Below are positions 51,292-58,690 of a stretch of DNA of 64,000 nt, piece after piece. Positions within the stretch are counted from its first letter, which is position 1; each line of letters opens with the position of its first letter. This DNA comes from an uncultured Polaribacter sp. GTDB lineage: Bacteria > Bacteroidota > Bacteroidia > Flavobacteriales > Flavobacteriaceae. The notes under the pieces were generated by a model, which worked only from the letters and a program-made list of their open reading frames with translations, was not told the origin of the DNA and made no database searches. The translations under genes and the position numbers were made by a program. The stretch is from assembly GCF_947495205.1 (NCBI RefSeq), contig NZ_CANLXV010000008.1, positions 102,396 through 166,395 on the forward strand, given 5' to 3'.

Positions 51292-53270
51292 TGAGTGAAA
51301 AAAAAATTGAAATATTAGAAAGAGCCTTAAAAAGAGAAAAAGCTGCCAGAAAAGCTGCTGAAAAAATTTTAGAAGATAAATCTAAAGAATTATTTTCTAT
51401 ATCTGAAAAATTAAAAAAAACCAACACCAAATTAAATGATATTTTAGATGAAAAGTCTTCTAAGTTAAAAAGAGTTTTTGAAAACATTAATGATGCTTAT
51501 TTAATAATTGATTTATCTGCTAATGTTATAGAAATGAATGATGTTGCACAAAAAGTTTTTGGTTACAACATAGAAGATGGCAATTTCAATTTAAGTAAAA
51601 TAATCTATAAAGATGATGTAGCATATGCCTTAAGCGCCTTTGAAGAACTTAAAGAAAAAGGTTTTTTTAATAATTTTACAATTAGAATTTTTACAAAAAA
51701 TAAAGAAGTTAAATGGGTGCAAGTAAATGGTACGCTTGTTTTTAATAAAGAAAATAAACCAATTGCAGCGCAAGGTATTATTAGAGACATTACAGAAGAT
51801 ATTAAATCTCAAAATTTAATTAAAGAATCTGAAAACAGACTATCCTCTTTGCTGCTAAACTTAAAAAGTGCTGTTTTATTAGAAGATGAAAATAGAAAAA
51901 TTGTACTTACCAATAATAAATTTTGTGAACTCTTTAAAATTCCGGTTGCACCAGATTTGTTAAAAGGAGAAGATTGTACAAATGCTGCAGAACAAAGTAA
52001 AAGTTTATTTAAAAACCCAGATACATTTGTTAAACGCATAAAGGTAATCTTAGCAAATAAAAAACAAGTTTTAGGTGAAGAGCTTTTAATGGAAAACGGT
52101 ACAATCTTAGAAAGAGATTTTATACCAATTACTATAGAAAACGAATACAAAGGACATTTATGGACCTACAAAGATGTTACCTTACAAAGCCAATATCATA
52201 AAATTATAAAAGCTCAAAAAGAAAAGTATAGCAACATTATAACCAATATGAATCTTGGGCTTTTAGAAGTAAATAAACAAGACCAAATTACCATGGCAAA
52301 CAACAGCTTTTGTAAAATGTCTGGCTACACAGAAAAAGAGTTGCTAGGTAAAGTTGGTAGTGAATTATTTCTTGCCGATAAAGATAAAAAAACAATACAA
52401 ACCGAAAACAATAAAAGAGCAAAAGGCGTCTCTACATCTTACGAAATAACCATTATAAATAAACTTGGTAAAAAAAGAAATTGGCTTATAAGTGGCGCTC
52501 CTAATTATAATGATAATGGAGAATTAATTGGCTCTATAGGTGTGCATTTAGACATTACACATCTAAAAGAATTAGAAGCCCAAAAAGCCAAAATTTTAAA
52601 AGAATTAGAGAGTAGTAATAAAGATTTACAAGAATATGCGCACATTGTATCGCACGATTTAAAAAGCCCATTAAGAAGTATAGATGCTTTAGTTTCTTGG
52701 GTAAAAGCAGATAATCAGGGCAAATTAGATGACGTAACTTTGCAAAACTTTAATTTAATTGAAACTACGCTAGAAACCATGGAAAATTTAATTTCTAATG
52801 TTTTGGAATATTCTAGTGCTGGGTCAAAATCTGACAAATCTGAGAATGTAGATTTACAAGCACTCTTAAAAAATCTTAAAGAAGTTTTATACATTCCAAA
52901 ACATATAACTTTAAACATAACTAACAAGCTCCCTATAATTCAAGGAGATAGCACAAAGTTTCAACAGCTTTTTCAAAACTTTATTAGTAATTCCATTAAA
53001 TTTTGCGACAAAGCACAGGGTATTATTACCATAGATTGTATAGAGCACCCAACCTATTATCAATTTTCTGTAAAAGACAATGGTATGGGAATTGAAAAGA
53101 AATACCATGATAAAATTTTTCAAGTATTTCACTCTTTAAACAAAAGAGCAGATTCCACAGGAATAGGTTTGTCTATTGTAAAAAAAATAATAAACTTATA
53201 TGAAGGAGATATTTGGTTAGAAAGTGAAGTTAACCAAGGCACTACATTTTACTTTACCCTAAAAAAATAA
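51291..53270 (+). CDS. PAS-domain sensor histidine kinase, H-NOX partner
   Basis: A 659-residue soluble kinase with no membrane helices. Residues 1-65 are a long coiled coil rich in E, K and A. Three PAS-like domains follow (about 65-170, with VFGYNIEDGNF; about 180-300; and about 310-435, with MSGYTEKELLGKVGSE). The dimerisation helix has the phosphoacceptor histidine near residue 455 (SHDLKSPLRS), and the ATPase part has NSIKFCD, DNGMGI and STGIGLSIV boxes. Its coupling to H-NOX by overlapping stop and start suggests NO-controlled autophosphorylation. No receiver domain is attached, so it must pass phosphate to another operon product. Confidence 0.93.
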   Translation: MSEKKIEILERALKREKAARKAAEKILEDKSKELFSISEKLKKTNTKLNDILDEKSSKLKRVFENINDAYLIIDLSANVIEMNDVAQKVFGYNIEDGNFNLSKIIYKDDVAYALSAFEELKEKGFFNNFTIRIFTKNKEVKWVQVNGTLVFNKENKPIAAQGIIRDITEDIKSQNLIKESENRLSSLLLNLKSAVLLEDENRKIVLTNNKFCELFKIPVAPDLLKGEDCTNAAEQSKSLFKNPDTFVKRIKVILANKKQVLGEELLMENGTILERDFIPITIENEYKGHLWTYKDVTLQSQYHKIIKAQKEKYSNIITNMNLGLLEVNKQDQITMANNSFCKMSGYTEKELLGKVGSELFLADKDKKTIQTENNKRAKGVSTSYEITIINKLGKKRNWLISGAPNYNDNGELIGSIGVHLDITHLKELEAQKAKILKELESSNKDLQEYAHIVSHDLKSPLRSIDALVSWVKADNQGKLDDVTLQNFNLIETTLETMENLISNVLEYSSAGSKSDKSENVDLQALLKNLKEVLYIPKHITLNITNKLPIIQGDSTKFQQLFQNFISNSIKFCDKAQGIITIDCIEHPTYYQFSVKDNGMGIEKKYHDKIFQVFHSLNKRADSTGIGLSIVKKIINLYEGDIWLESEVNQGTTFYFTLKK

Positions 53271-53271
53271 T

Positions 53272-54372
53272 ATGAAAATAGACATCACAAACATTGCTAC
53301 AATAGTAATGGATATAAAAAATCATGCAAAAAACAATGCCGTTTCTATAGCTATAGCAGAAAATACTGCAATAGAAATTAACGATTTAATACTTGCTTTA
53401 AACAAAGCAAATATTACCTTTATGGGAGCCGTTTTTCCTAAAGTAGTGCATAACAACACTATCTTAGAAAAAGGTATTGTTTTGAATACGCTAAATAATT
53501 TAGAAAACTTATTTCTCATAGAAAACATAAGTAAAAAAAACCATAAAATTCCGCCTGTTGTTTTTAATGAATCAGAAAATTATAGTTTAATTACTTATGT
53601 AGATGGTCTTACTGCTAACATATCTCATTATCTAGAAAAACTGTATGAAAATTATGGTATGAAAACCAATTATTTTGGCGGAGGAGCTGGTAGTTTAACG
53701 TTACAACAAAAACCATGTGTATTTAATAAAGATGGTTTTTTTGAAGACGCGGCTGTATTAAGTATTAGTAAAGTAACTTCTAGAATTGGTGTAAAACATG
53801 GCTGGAAAAAAGTTGATGGCCCATTTATAATTACCAAATCTGAAGGTAACATTATACAAGAAATAAATTGGGAAACTCCTTTTGAAATTTACAAAAACGT
53901 TGTAGAAAAACACGCTAAAAAACAATTTACAGATCATAATTTTTTTGATTTAGCTAAAGGCTATCCTTTTGGTATTTTAAAAGATGATGCTGAGTGTATT
54001 GTAAGAGATCCCATAGCTGTAAATGATAATGGAGAATTGGTTTGTGTTGGCGAAATTGAAGAAAACTCTCTAGTAGATATTTTAAATGGAAATACAAAAA
54101 CACTAATAGATGCTGCTAAAAATGCTGCTTTAGAAAGTATAAAACAAGCTGTAAACCCAAATAAAGCAATACTTATAGATTGTATTTCTAGAGTTTTGTT
54201 TTTAGAAGAAGAGTTTGAAACGGAATTAAAAGAAATTACAAAAACATTAAAAAACGCGTATCCAAATATACATATTAGTGGTGCATTAACTTTAGGAGAA
54301 ATTTCATCTTATGGCGAAGGTTTTTTAGAACTGTATAATAAAACCACCGTAGTTAGCTTATTTGAATCATGA
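53272..54372 (+). CDS. FIST-domain sensor protein (NosP family)
   Basis: A 366-residue protein with both FIST-N and FIST-C regions: the N-terminal strand SIAIAENTAIEINDLILAL, the GGGAGSLTL block near residue 140, the RIGVKHGWKKVDGPFIITKSEGN strand pair near 170-190, and the RDPIAVNDNGELVCVGEI block near 244 in FIST-C. FIST proteins include NosP, shown in other bacteria to bind NO through haem and to regulate a co-encoded histidine kinase. The gene stop overlaps the next kinase start by four bases (ATGA), matching that layout. I could not verify the haem ligand. A small-molecule sensor role without haem is the alternative. Confidence 0.87.
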   Translation: MKIDITNIATIVMDIKNHAKNNAVSIAIAENTAIEINDLILALNKANITFMGAVFPKVVHNNTILEKGIVLNTLNNLENLFLIENISKKNHKIPPVVFNESENYSLITYVDGLTANISHYLEKLYENYGMKTNYFGGGAGSLTLQQKPCVFNKDGFFEDAAVLSISKVTSRIGVKHGWKKVDGPFIITKSEGNIIQEINWETPFEIYKNVVEKHAKKQFTDHNFFDLAKGYPFGILKDDAECIVRDPIAVNDNGELVCVGEIEENSLVDILNGNTKTLIDAAKNAALESIKQAVNPNKAILIDCISRVLFLEEEFETELKEITKTLKNAYPNIHISGALTLGEISSYGEGFLELYNKTTVVSLFES

Positions 54373-55520
54373 AAATAGAAAATCATATTCAGGATATTTT
54401 ACAACTCTATGAGTTTGGGATGAATATTGGTAGAACTTTAGACTACAAGAAATCTTGCGATTCGTTCTTAAAACTACTTCTTAAACGTAAAAATTTAAAT
54501 GCTGCTTATGTTTTAGAGCATAACAATGCGTTTATAAAATCAACATATTCCATACCACTAGGCAAAGACATAAATATACCTTTAACCGCTAAAATTAAGC
54601 ATAGATTAAACGAAATTAAAAGTAGTGTGTTATTAAATAACACTGCTGTATTTTCTGAAATAATAACAATACCTATGAAGAAAGGTAGCGTTGCCATTTT
54701 TAATCTCCAAAACAATTCGTTTTTAGTATTATATACCAATAAGAATAATTTATCTGCCAAAGATTTATCTAAGCTTAAACCAATTATCGATAAATTTTCG
54801 GTAAATTTAGAAGCCTGTAGAACTTTTGAAAAACAAGAAAAATTACTCAAAGACCTTCAAAGACAAAATCAAGAATTAAATGATTATGCACAATTAATTT
54901 CTCATGATTTAAAATCGCCAATACAAAGTATAGAAGCCTTAACCACATGGGTTTTAGAAGATCATAAAGAAGTTTTAAACACAGATGGTAAAGAAAATTT
55001 AAAATTAATAAAAGAAAATGTTGAGAAAATAGACACTTTGGTTAAAGGTATTTTGGCGTATTCTACAATAGACAAAACAGAGGAAAAGAACCAAAACGTA
55101 AACCTAAATGTGTTAATTGAAGATATTATTGAAAAAATAGATACACCTAAAAAAATAAATCTTAGTGTACCTAAAAATTTGCCTAATTTAAGAGGAAACC
55201 AATCTAGACTTAAGCTATTATTTTTTCATTTACTACAAAATGCAATTCAATTTAACACCAAAGAAACAATTAAAATAGCAATTGGATTTACAGAAAATGA
55301 TACCTTTTGGCAATTTTATGTAAAAGATAATGGTAATGGAATTGAAGAACGCTTTTTTGATAAGATTTTTGTGGCATTTCAAAAACTAGAAGACAATTAC
55401 AAAGCCACAGGAATAGGCTTATCTATTGTGAAAAAAATTATAGAAATTTATAGTGGAGAAATTTGGGTAGAATCTATAGTTGCTAAAGGTACTACTTTTC
55501 ATTTTAAACTAAAAAAATAA
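54369..55520 (+). CDS. Sensor histidine kinase, FIST/NosP partner
   Basis: A 383-residue soluble kinase. Residues about 5-150 form a GAF-like domain (YEFGMNIGRTLDYKKSCDSFLKLLL opens it). The dimerisation helix holds the phosphoacceptor histidine near 179 in SHDLKSPIQS, and the catalytic part has NAIQFNT, DNGNGI and ATGIGLSIV boxes. The last 200 residues are clearly homologous to those of the upstream PAS kinase, so the two arose by duplication. The start overlaps the FIST gene stop (ATGA), which suggests that FIST controls this kinase as NosP does NahK-type kinases in other bacteria. Confidence 0.92.
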   Translation: MKIENHIQDILQLYEFGMNIGRTLDYKKSCDSFLKLLLKRKNLNAAYVLEHNNAFIKSTYSIPLGKDINIPLTAKIKHRLNEIKSSVLLNNTAVFSEIITIPMKKGSVAIFNLQNNSFLVLYTNKNNLSAKDLSKLKPIIDKFSVNLEACRTFEKQEKLLKDLQRQNQELNDYAQLISHDLKSPIQSIEALTTWVLEDHKEVLNTDGKENLKLIKENVEKIDTLVKGILAYSTIDKTEEKNQNVNLNVLIEDIIEKIDTPKKINLSVPKNLPNLRGNQSRLKLLFFHLLQNAIQFNTKETIKIAIGFTENDTFWQFYVKDNGNGIEERFFDKIFVAFQKLEDNYKATGIGLSIVKKIIEIYSGEIWVESIVAKGTTFHFKLKK

Positions 55521-55522
55521 GT

Positions 55523-55840
55523 ATGGAAAAACCAAATTTAACCTATATAAATCAATTAGCTAGAGGAGATAAAGCTATTGAAAAGGAATTAATTAGCGTT
55601 ATAAAAACAGAATTTCCAGAAGAGCAAAAGGACTATTACCATAGTTTGGCTGTTAAGGATTTTAAAAAAATTGAAGAAAATGTTCATAGACTTAAACATA
55701 AAATTAGTATTTTAGGACTTGAAAAAAGTTATAAAAAAGCTAATGAATTTGAACACAATCTTCGCGAAAACAGTTTAAAAGGACAACAAGATTTTGAGAA
55801 AATTTTAATAGCAATTACAAATTATATAGAAACTATATAA
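55523..55840 (+). CDS. Hpt phosphotransfer protein
   Basis: A 105-residue four-helix Hpt domain. The phosphoacceptor is most likely H55 in ENVHRLKHKISILGL, in the position of the HxLKG motif. The start lies 2 nt after the kinase stop. A separate Hpt protein is expected when kinases without receivers pass phosphate through a regulator to a final response regulator. It is followed after 4 nt by the LytTR response regulator, so it is the central relay of this operon. Confidence 0.88.
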   Translation: MEKPNLTYINQLARGDKAIEKELISVIKTEFPEEQKDYYHSLAVKDFKKIEENVHRLKHKISILGLEKSYKKANEFEHNLRENSLKGQQDFEKILIAITNYIETI

Positions 55841-55844
55841 ATTC

Positions 55845-56561
55845 ATGAATTGTATTATTATTGATGATGAAAAAATGGCGAGAACCATTTTAAAAACACT
55901 CTGTAATGAAGTAAAATCGTTACAACTTATAGAAGAATTTTCTAGTGCTATACAAGCAATGAAATTTTTAAATAATACTAAGGTAGACCTTATATTTTTA
56001 GACATTCATATGCCAGATTTTAATGGTTTAGATTTTATTAGAAGCTTAAAAAACCCTCCTAAAATTATTTTAACTACATCAGACCCTAAATTTGCAATAA
56101 AAGCTTTTGAATACGATTTTATTGTAGATTATCTTCTAAAACCAATTACCTCATCGCGCTTTGAAAAAGCAATAGCAAAAGCAGAGAAAATGACAGTCTC
56201 TAAAAATGTTACGAGTCTTCCGTCAGAAAAAACGACAACTAAAGACATAGAAAATGACTTTTATGTAAATATAGATAGAAGACTAATTAAAATAGATTTG
56301 CCTAGCATTTATTTGGTTGAAGCCAAAGGAGATTATATCAAAATAAAAACGGAAGAAAAAGAATATACAGTACATTCTACCTTAAAAAAAATTGAAGAAA
56401 AATTACCCGCTTCTTTATTTTTAAAAGTGCACCGTTCATACATCATAAACATTAAAAAAATTATTGATATTGAAGACAATAGCGTTTTAATTAAAAGAGA
56501 CGTTATTCCTGTAAGTAGGTCTAAAAGACCAGAATTAATGAAAAGATTAGATCTGTTGTAA
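55845..56561 (+). CDS. LytTR-family response regulator
   Basis: A 238-residue two-domain regulator. The receiver has D7-D8 (IIIDDEK), the phosphoacceptor D53 in IFLDIHMPDFNG and K in YLLKPI. The LytTR DNA-binding domain (about 135-238) shows IDLPSIYLVEAKGDYIKI, LFLKVHRSYIINI and IPVSRSKRPEL, the usual motifs. LytTR regulators bind pairs of direct repeats about two helical turns apart and often control polysaccharide, biofilm or secreted products. The same region carries four candidate binding sites with 21-22 nt period, including one 8 nt after this gene. It is the last gene of the operon. Confidence 0.95.
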   Translation: MNCIIIDDEKMARTILKTLCNEVKSLQLIEEFSSAIQAMKFLNNTKVDLIFLDIHMPDFNGLDFIRSLKNPPKIILTTSDPKFAIKAFEYDFIVDYLLKPITSSRFEKAIAKAEKMTVSKNVTSLPSEKTTTKDIENDFYVNIDRRLIKIDLPSIYLVEAKGDYIKIKTEEKEYTVHSTLKKIEEKLPASLFLKVHRSYIINIKKIIDIEDNSVLIKRDVIPVSRSKRPELMKRLDLL

Positions 56562-56568
56562 TACTTCA

Positions 56569-56652
56569 TCTACACTTATAAGACATTTGGTCTATAGTTA
56601 AATTGTAAATAACGAACCTGAATTATTACCCCTAAAGTAACTGCTATTTTTG
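56569..56652 (+). promoter_or_regulatory. TCTA direct-repeat regulatory site 2 and -7 box, before the type IX secreted protein
   Basis: TCTACAC (56569-56575) and TCTATAG (56591-56597) start 22 nt apart, and a perfect -7 box TATTTTTG (56645-56652) lies 54 nt after the second half-site and 16 nt before the ATG at 56669. No TTG -33 box is present, as expected for an activator-dependent promoter. CATTTGGTCTATAG is shared with site 1. Confidence 0.65.
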
Positions 56653-56668
56653 TGATATAAAAAATATC

Positions 56669-57079
56669 ATGAAAAAAACACTACTTATTTTACTTACCAC
56701 AGCCATAACCTCTTTACAGGCACAAAACTATACGTACTTAGGAGATTTTAACACAGACGGCACACCAAAGTATCTTGAAACTCCCGGAGAAAACATTTCT
56801 TTAGAAACTAGAGAAATGATTAGCAATTCTTTGCCAGAATCTTATCCTGTGCCAGATTACAACCCACAATACATTAAAGCGGGTGATGATACTGATATAA
56901 AAATTATAAAAGATGCAGATGTAACAGAGGCTAACAATATAACCTCTGCCTATGATGGTGGTTTAGAAAGCAATGGAGATTTGGCCAACTTAATAGCCAA
57001 AAGAAATTTTAAAAGAGAAAAAAAAACAGTCAAAAATTTAAAAAAGAGTATCAAAACACATTTCGCAAGAGAAGCTTAA
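56669..57079 (+). CDS. N-terminal part of a frameshifted type IX secreted protein
   Basis: A 136-residue frame with a signal peptide (KKTLLILLTTAITSLQA) and a mature start YTYLGDFNTDGTPKYLETPGE. After KRNFKREKK at an A9 run (57018-57026) this frame continues only 20 or so codons, while the -1 frame stays open into the 502-codon downstream part ending in a type IX sorting domain. The two parts therefore almost certainly belong to one protein of about 640 residues. The gene is the first one after the LytTR regulator and lies behind regulatory site 2. I do not recognise the function of this part. Confidence 0.75.
   Translation: MKKTLLILLTTAITSLQAQNYTYLGDFNTDGTPKYLETPGENISLETREMISNSLPESYPVPDYNPQYIKAGDDTDIKIIKDADVTEANNITSAYDGGLESNGDLANLIAKRNFKREKKTVKNLKKSIKTHFAREA
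57018..57026 (+). other. A9 slippery tract joining two frames
   Basis: Nine adenines sit where the two halves of the secreted protein must be joined by a -1 shift. The heptamer A-AAA-AAA followed by C is a known type of ribosomal slippery site and also a target for transcription slippage or phase-variable indels. A sequencing error is possible. Confidence 0.6.
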
Positions 57080-57114
57080 AAACTACAGCTAAAACTTCTA
57101 ATTTAATAGACTTT

Positions 57115-58623
57115 TTGCCAGAAACAGGCATGTATAAAACAGAAATAGCTAAAGTTTCTAGTCCTAAAGATTTATTAGGCATTACCAATGCTAAAGAAAT
57201 TTTTTCTGTTGATTATTATCAACAAGACAAAAGAGTTGTAGCTGTTTTGGCTACAAAAACAGAAGGCACTATTTACGACCATTCTAAAGTAATCTGTGAT
57301 AGATTAAATAATTCTAGTTTAGAAAATGTTAGAACAGTGCAAACAAGAGGCCACCAAATAATAAGTTCTAAAATTAAAAGAGCATCTGGTGAAATTGAAT
57401 ATACACTAAGTTTCTCCGTAAAAATGGATGCTGAAGATAAACTATTTAGCTTTTGGAATATTGCACAATATCCAACTGGCAATTATCAAAATTATCAAAT
57501 TTGGGGTAGTTCATTTTCTCAAGTATTTGCCATTGCAAATTATATCATAGACCAACATACAAATTTAAATGGCTTATCTAGTAAATTGGTTCAAAATGTT
57601 TTACCAAACGTTTTTGTAAAATCTGGAAAATATGCCAATGGAATCATCCACTTAAATTTAGTGAACAAAACCAAAGAAACTTCAATAAACTTTGTTGGAA
57701 ATATTGCTACCACAGAAGTTTCTAAACACATAGAAGTAAAAAACAGTTATGCCTTAACTGGTGCATATAACGAAGTTTTATCTATAGAAACTGGGGTGTT
57801 ATTTGACATTGGTTTTTCATTAGAAACCCAAACATCAACCCAAAAAGATGTATTGTACTTAGCAGACGGACCTTGGGGTTTAGATTATCTTAAAGAATAT
57901 GCAACCGTTTCAAATTTTGAAGTGTACACGGCAGAAAAAGAATACACAGATTTTGCTTATGATGTAGATAGAAATGTTATTGTTTCTGGTGAAGTAAAAG
58001 GGAATATTAATCTTTTTAGACATCTTTTACCTGGAGACCAAACTTTAGAAACGCCTAATTTTAATGTCCTAAAATTTACGGCAACAAATACAAAACCAAT
58101 AGAATTGGTAATTATGCAAGATGATAATAGAACTTGGGAAAACAGGCTACGTTATACAATTACGGCCAATAAAAATAGCAGGGAATTATTTATTAATTTT
58201 AATGATTTTAAAGATGCCAGTGGCAACTCTGCAACAATTACAAATATTAAAACATTAGTTTTTTCTATTATTGGAGATTACACCAATTCCGCTCCTTTTT
58301 CTATGCAGATAAATGATGTAGCATTTACATCTAATAGCAGGTTATCTTTGAATAATTTTACTGAAATTTCAACTAAAAAATTGGTAAACTATCCAAATTC
58401 ATTTGCACATAATACTACTATAAAACTGGTATCTAAAACTAAATCTATACAAATAAAAGTATTTGATTTAATGGGAAGAGTTGTGGATCTACAAAATATA
58501 AAAACAGATAATTCTAGAGAAAAAGTAATATACAAAGCACCTCATTTAAAAACAGGTATTTATAAATACCAAGTAAAGGATGATCTTAACAAAATACATT
58601 CTGGAACTTTTATAGTTCAATAA
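57115..58623 (+). CDS. C-terminal part of the type IX secreted protein, with sorting domain
   Basis: The frame is open back to 57013, so the TTG at 57115 is not a true start; the frame belongs to the gene that begins at 56669. The 502 residues shown contain a first domain (about 1-190) and a beta-rich region LYLADGPWGLDYLKEY...NINLFRHLLPG...FINFNDFKDASG, which looks like a carbohydrate-binding jelly roll. The last 80 residues (NYPNSFAHNTTIKL, FDLMGRVVDLQNI, LKTGIYKYQVKD) form a type A sorting domain of the type IX secretion system. It would be exported to the cell surface or medium and may be a matrix protein of the biofilm. Confidence 0.82.
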   Translation: MPETGMYKTEIAKVSSPKDLLGITNAKEIFSVDYYQQDKRVVAVLATKTEGTIYDHSKVICDRLNNSSLENVRTVQTRGHQIISSKIKRASGEIEYTLSFSVKMDAEDKLFSFWNIAQYPTGNYQNYQIWGSSFSQVFAIANYIIDQHTNLNGLSSKLVQNVLPNVFVKSGKYANGIIHLNLVNKTKETSINFVGNIATTEVSKHIEVKNSYALTGAYNEVLSIETGVLFDIGFSLETQTSTQKDVLYLADGPWGLDYLKEYATVSNFEVYTAEKEYTDFAYDVDRNVIVSGEVKGNINLFRHLLPGDQTLETPNFNVLKFTATNTKPIELVIMQDDNRTWENRLRYTITANKNSRELFINFNDFKDASGNSATITNIKTLVFSIIGDYTNSAPFSMQINDVAFTSNSRLSLNNFTEISTKKLVNYPNSFAHNTTIKLVSKTKSIQIKVFDLMGRVVDLQNIKTDNSREKVIYKAPHLKTGIYKYQVKDDLNKIHSGTFIVQ

Positions 58624-58657
58624 AACCTCCCAAAATTTAATAACTGATTATGTAAAT

Positions 58658-58690
58658 GGGCAAAAGACTTCTCTTTTGCCCTATTTTTTA
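58658..58690 (+). terminator. Intrinsic terminator after the type IX secreted protein
   Basis: GGGCAAAAG (58658-58666) pairs with CTTTTGCCC (58673-58681) around a 6-nt loop, followed by TATTTTTT. Its end overlaps the stop codon of the convergent TPR/barrel gene. Confidence 0.9.

Noticed and set aside
57115..57117. TTG as the start of an independent 502-residue protein
   Set aside because: The frame is open back to 57013 and lacks a signal peptide although it ends in a type IX sorting domain; it must be joined to the signal-peptide part at 56669.
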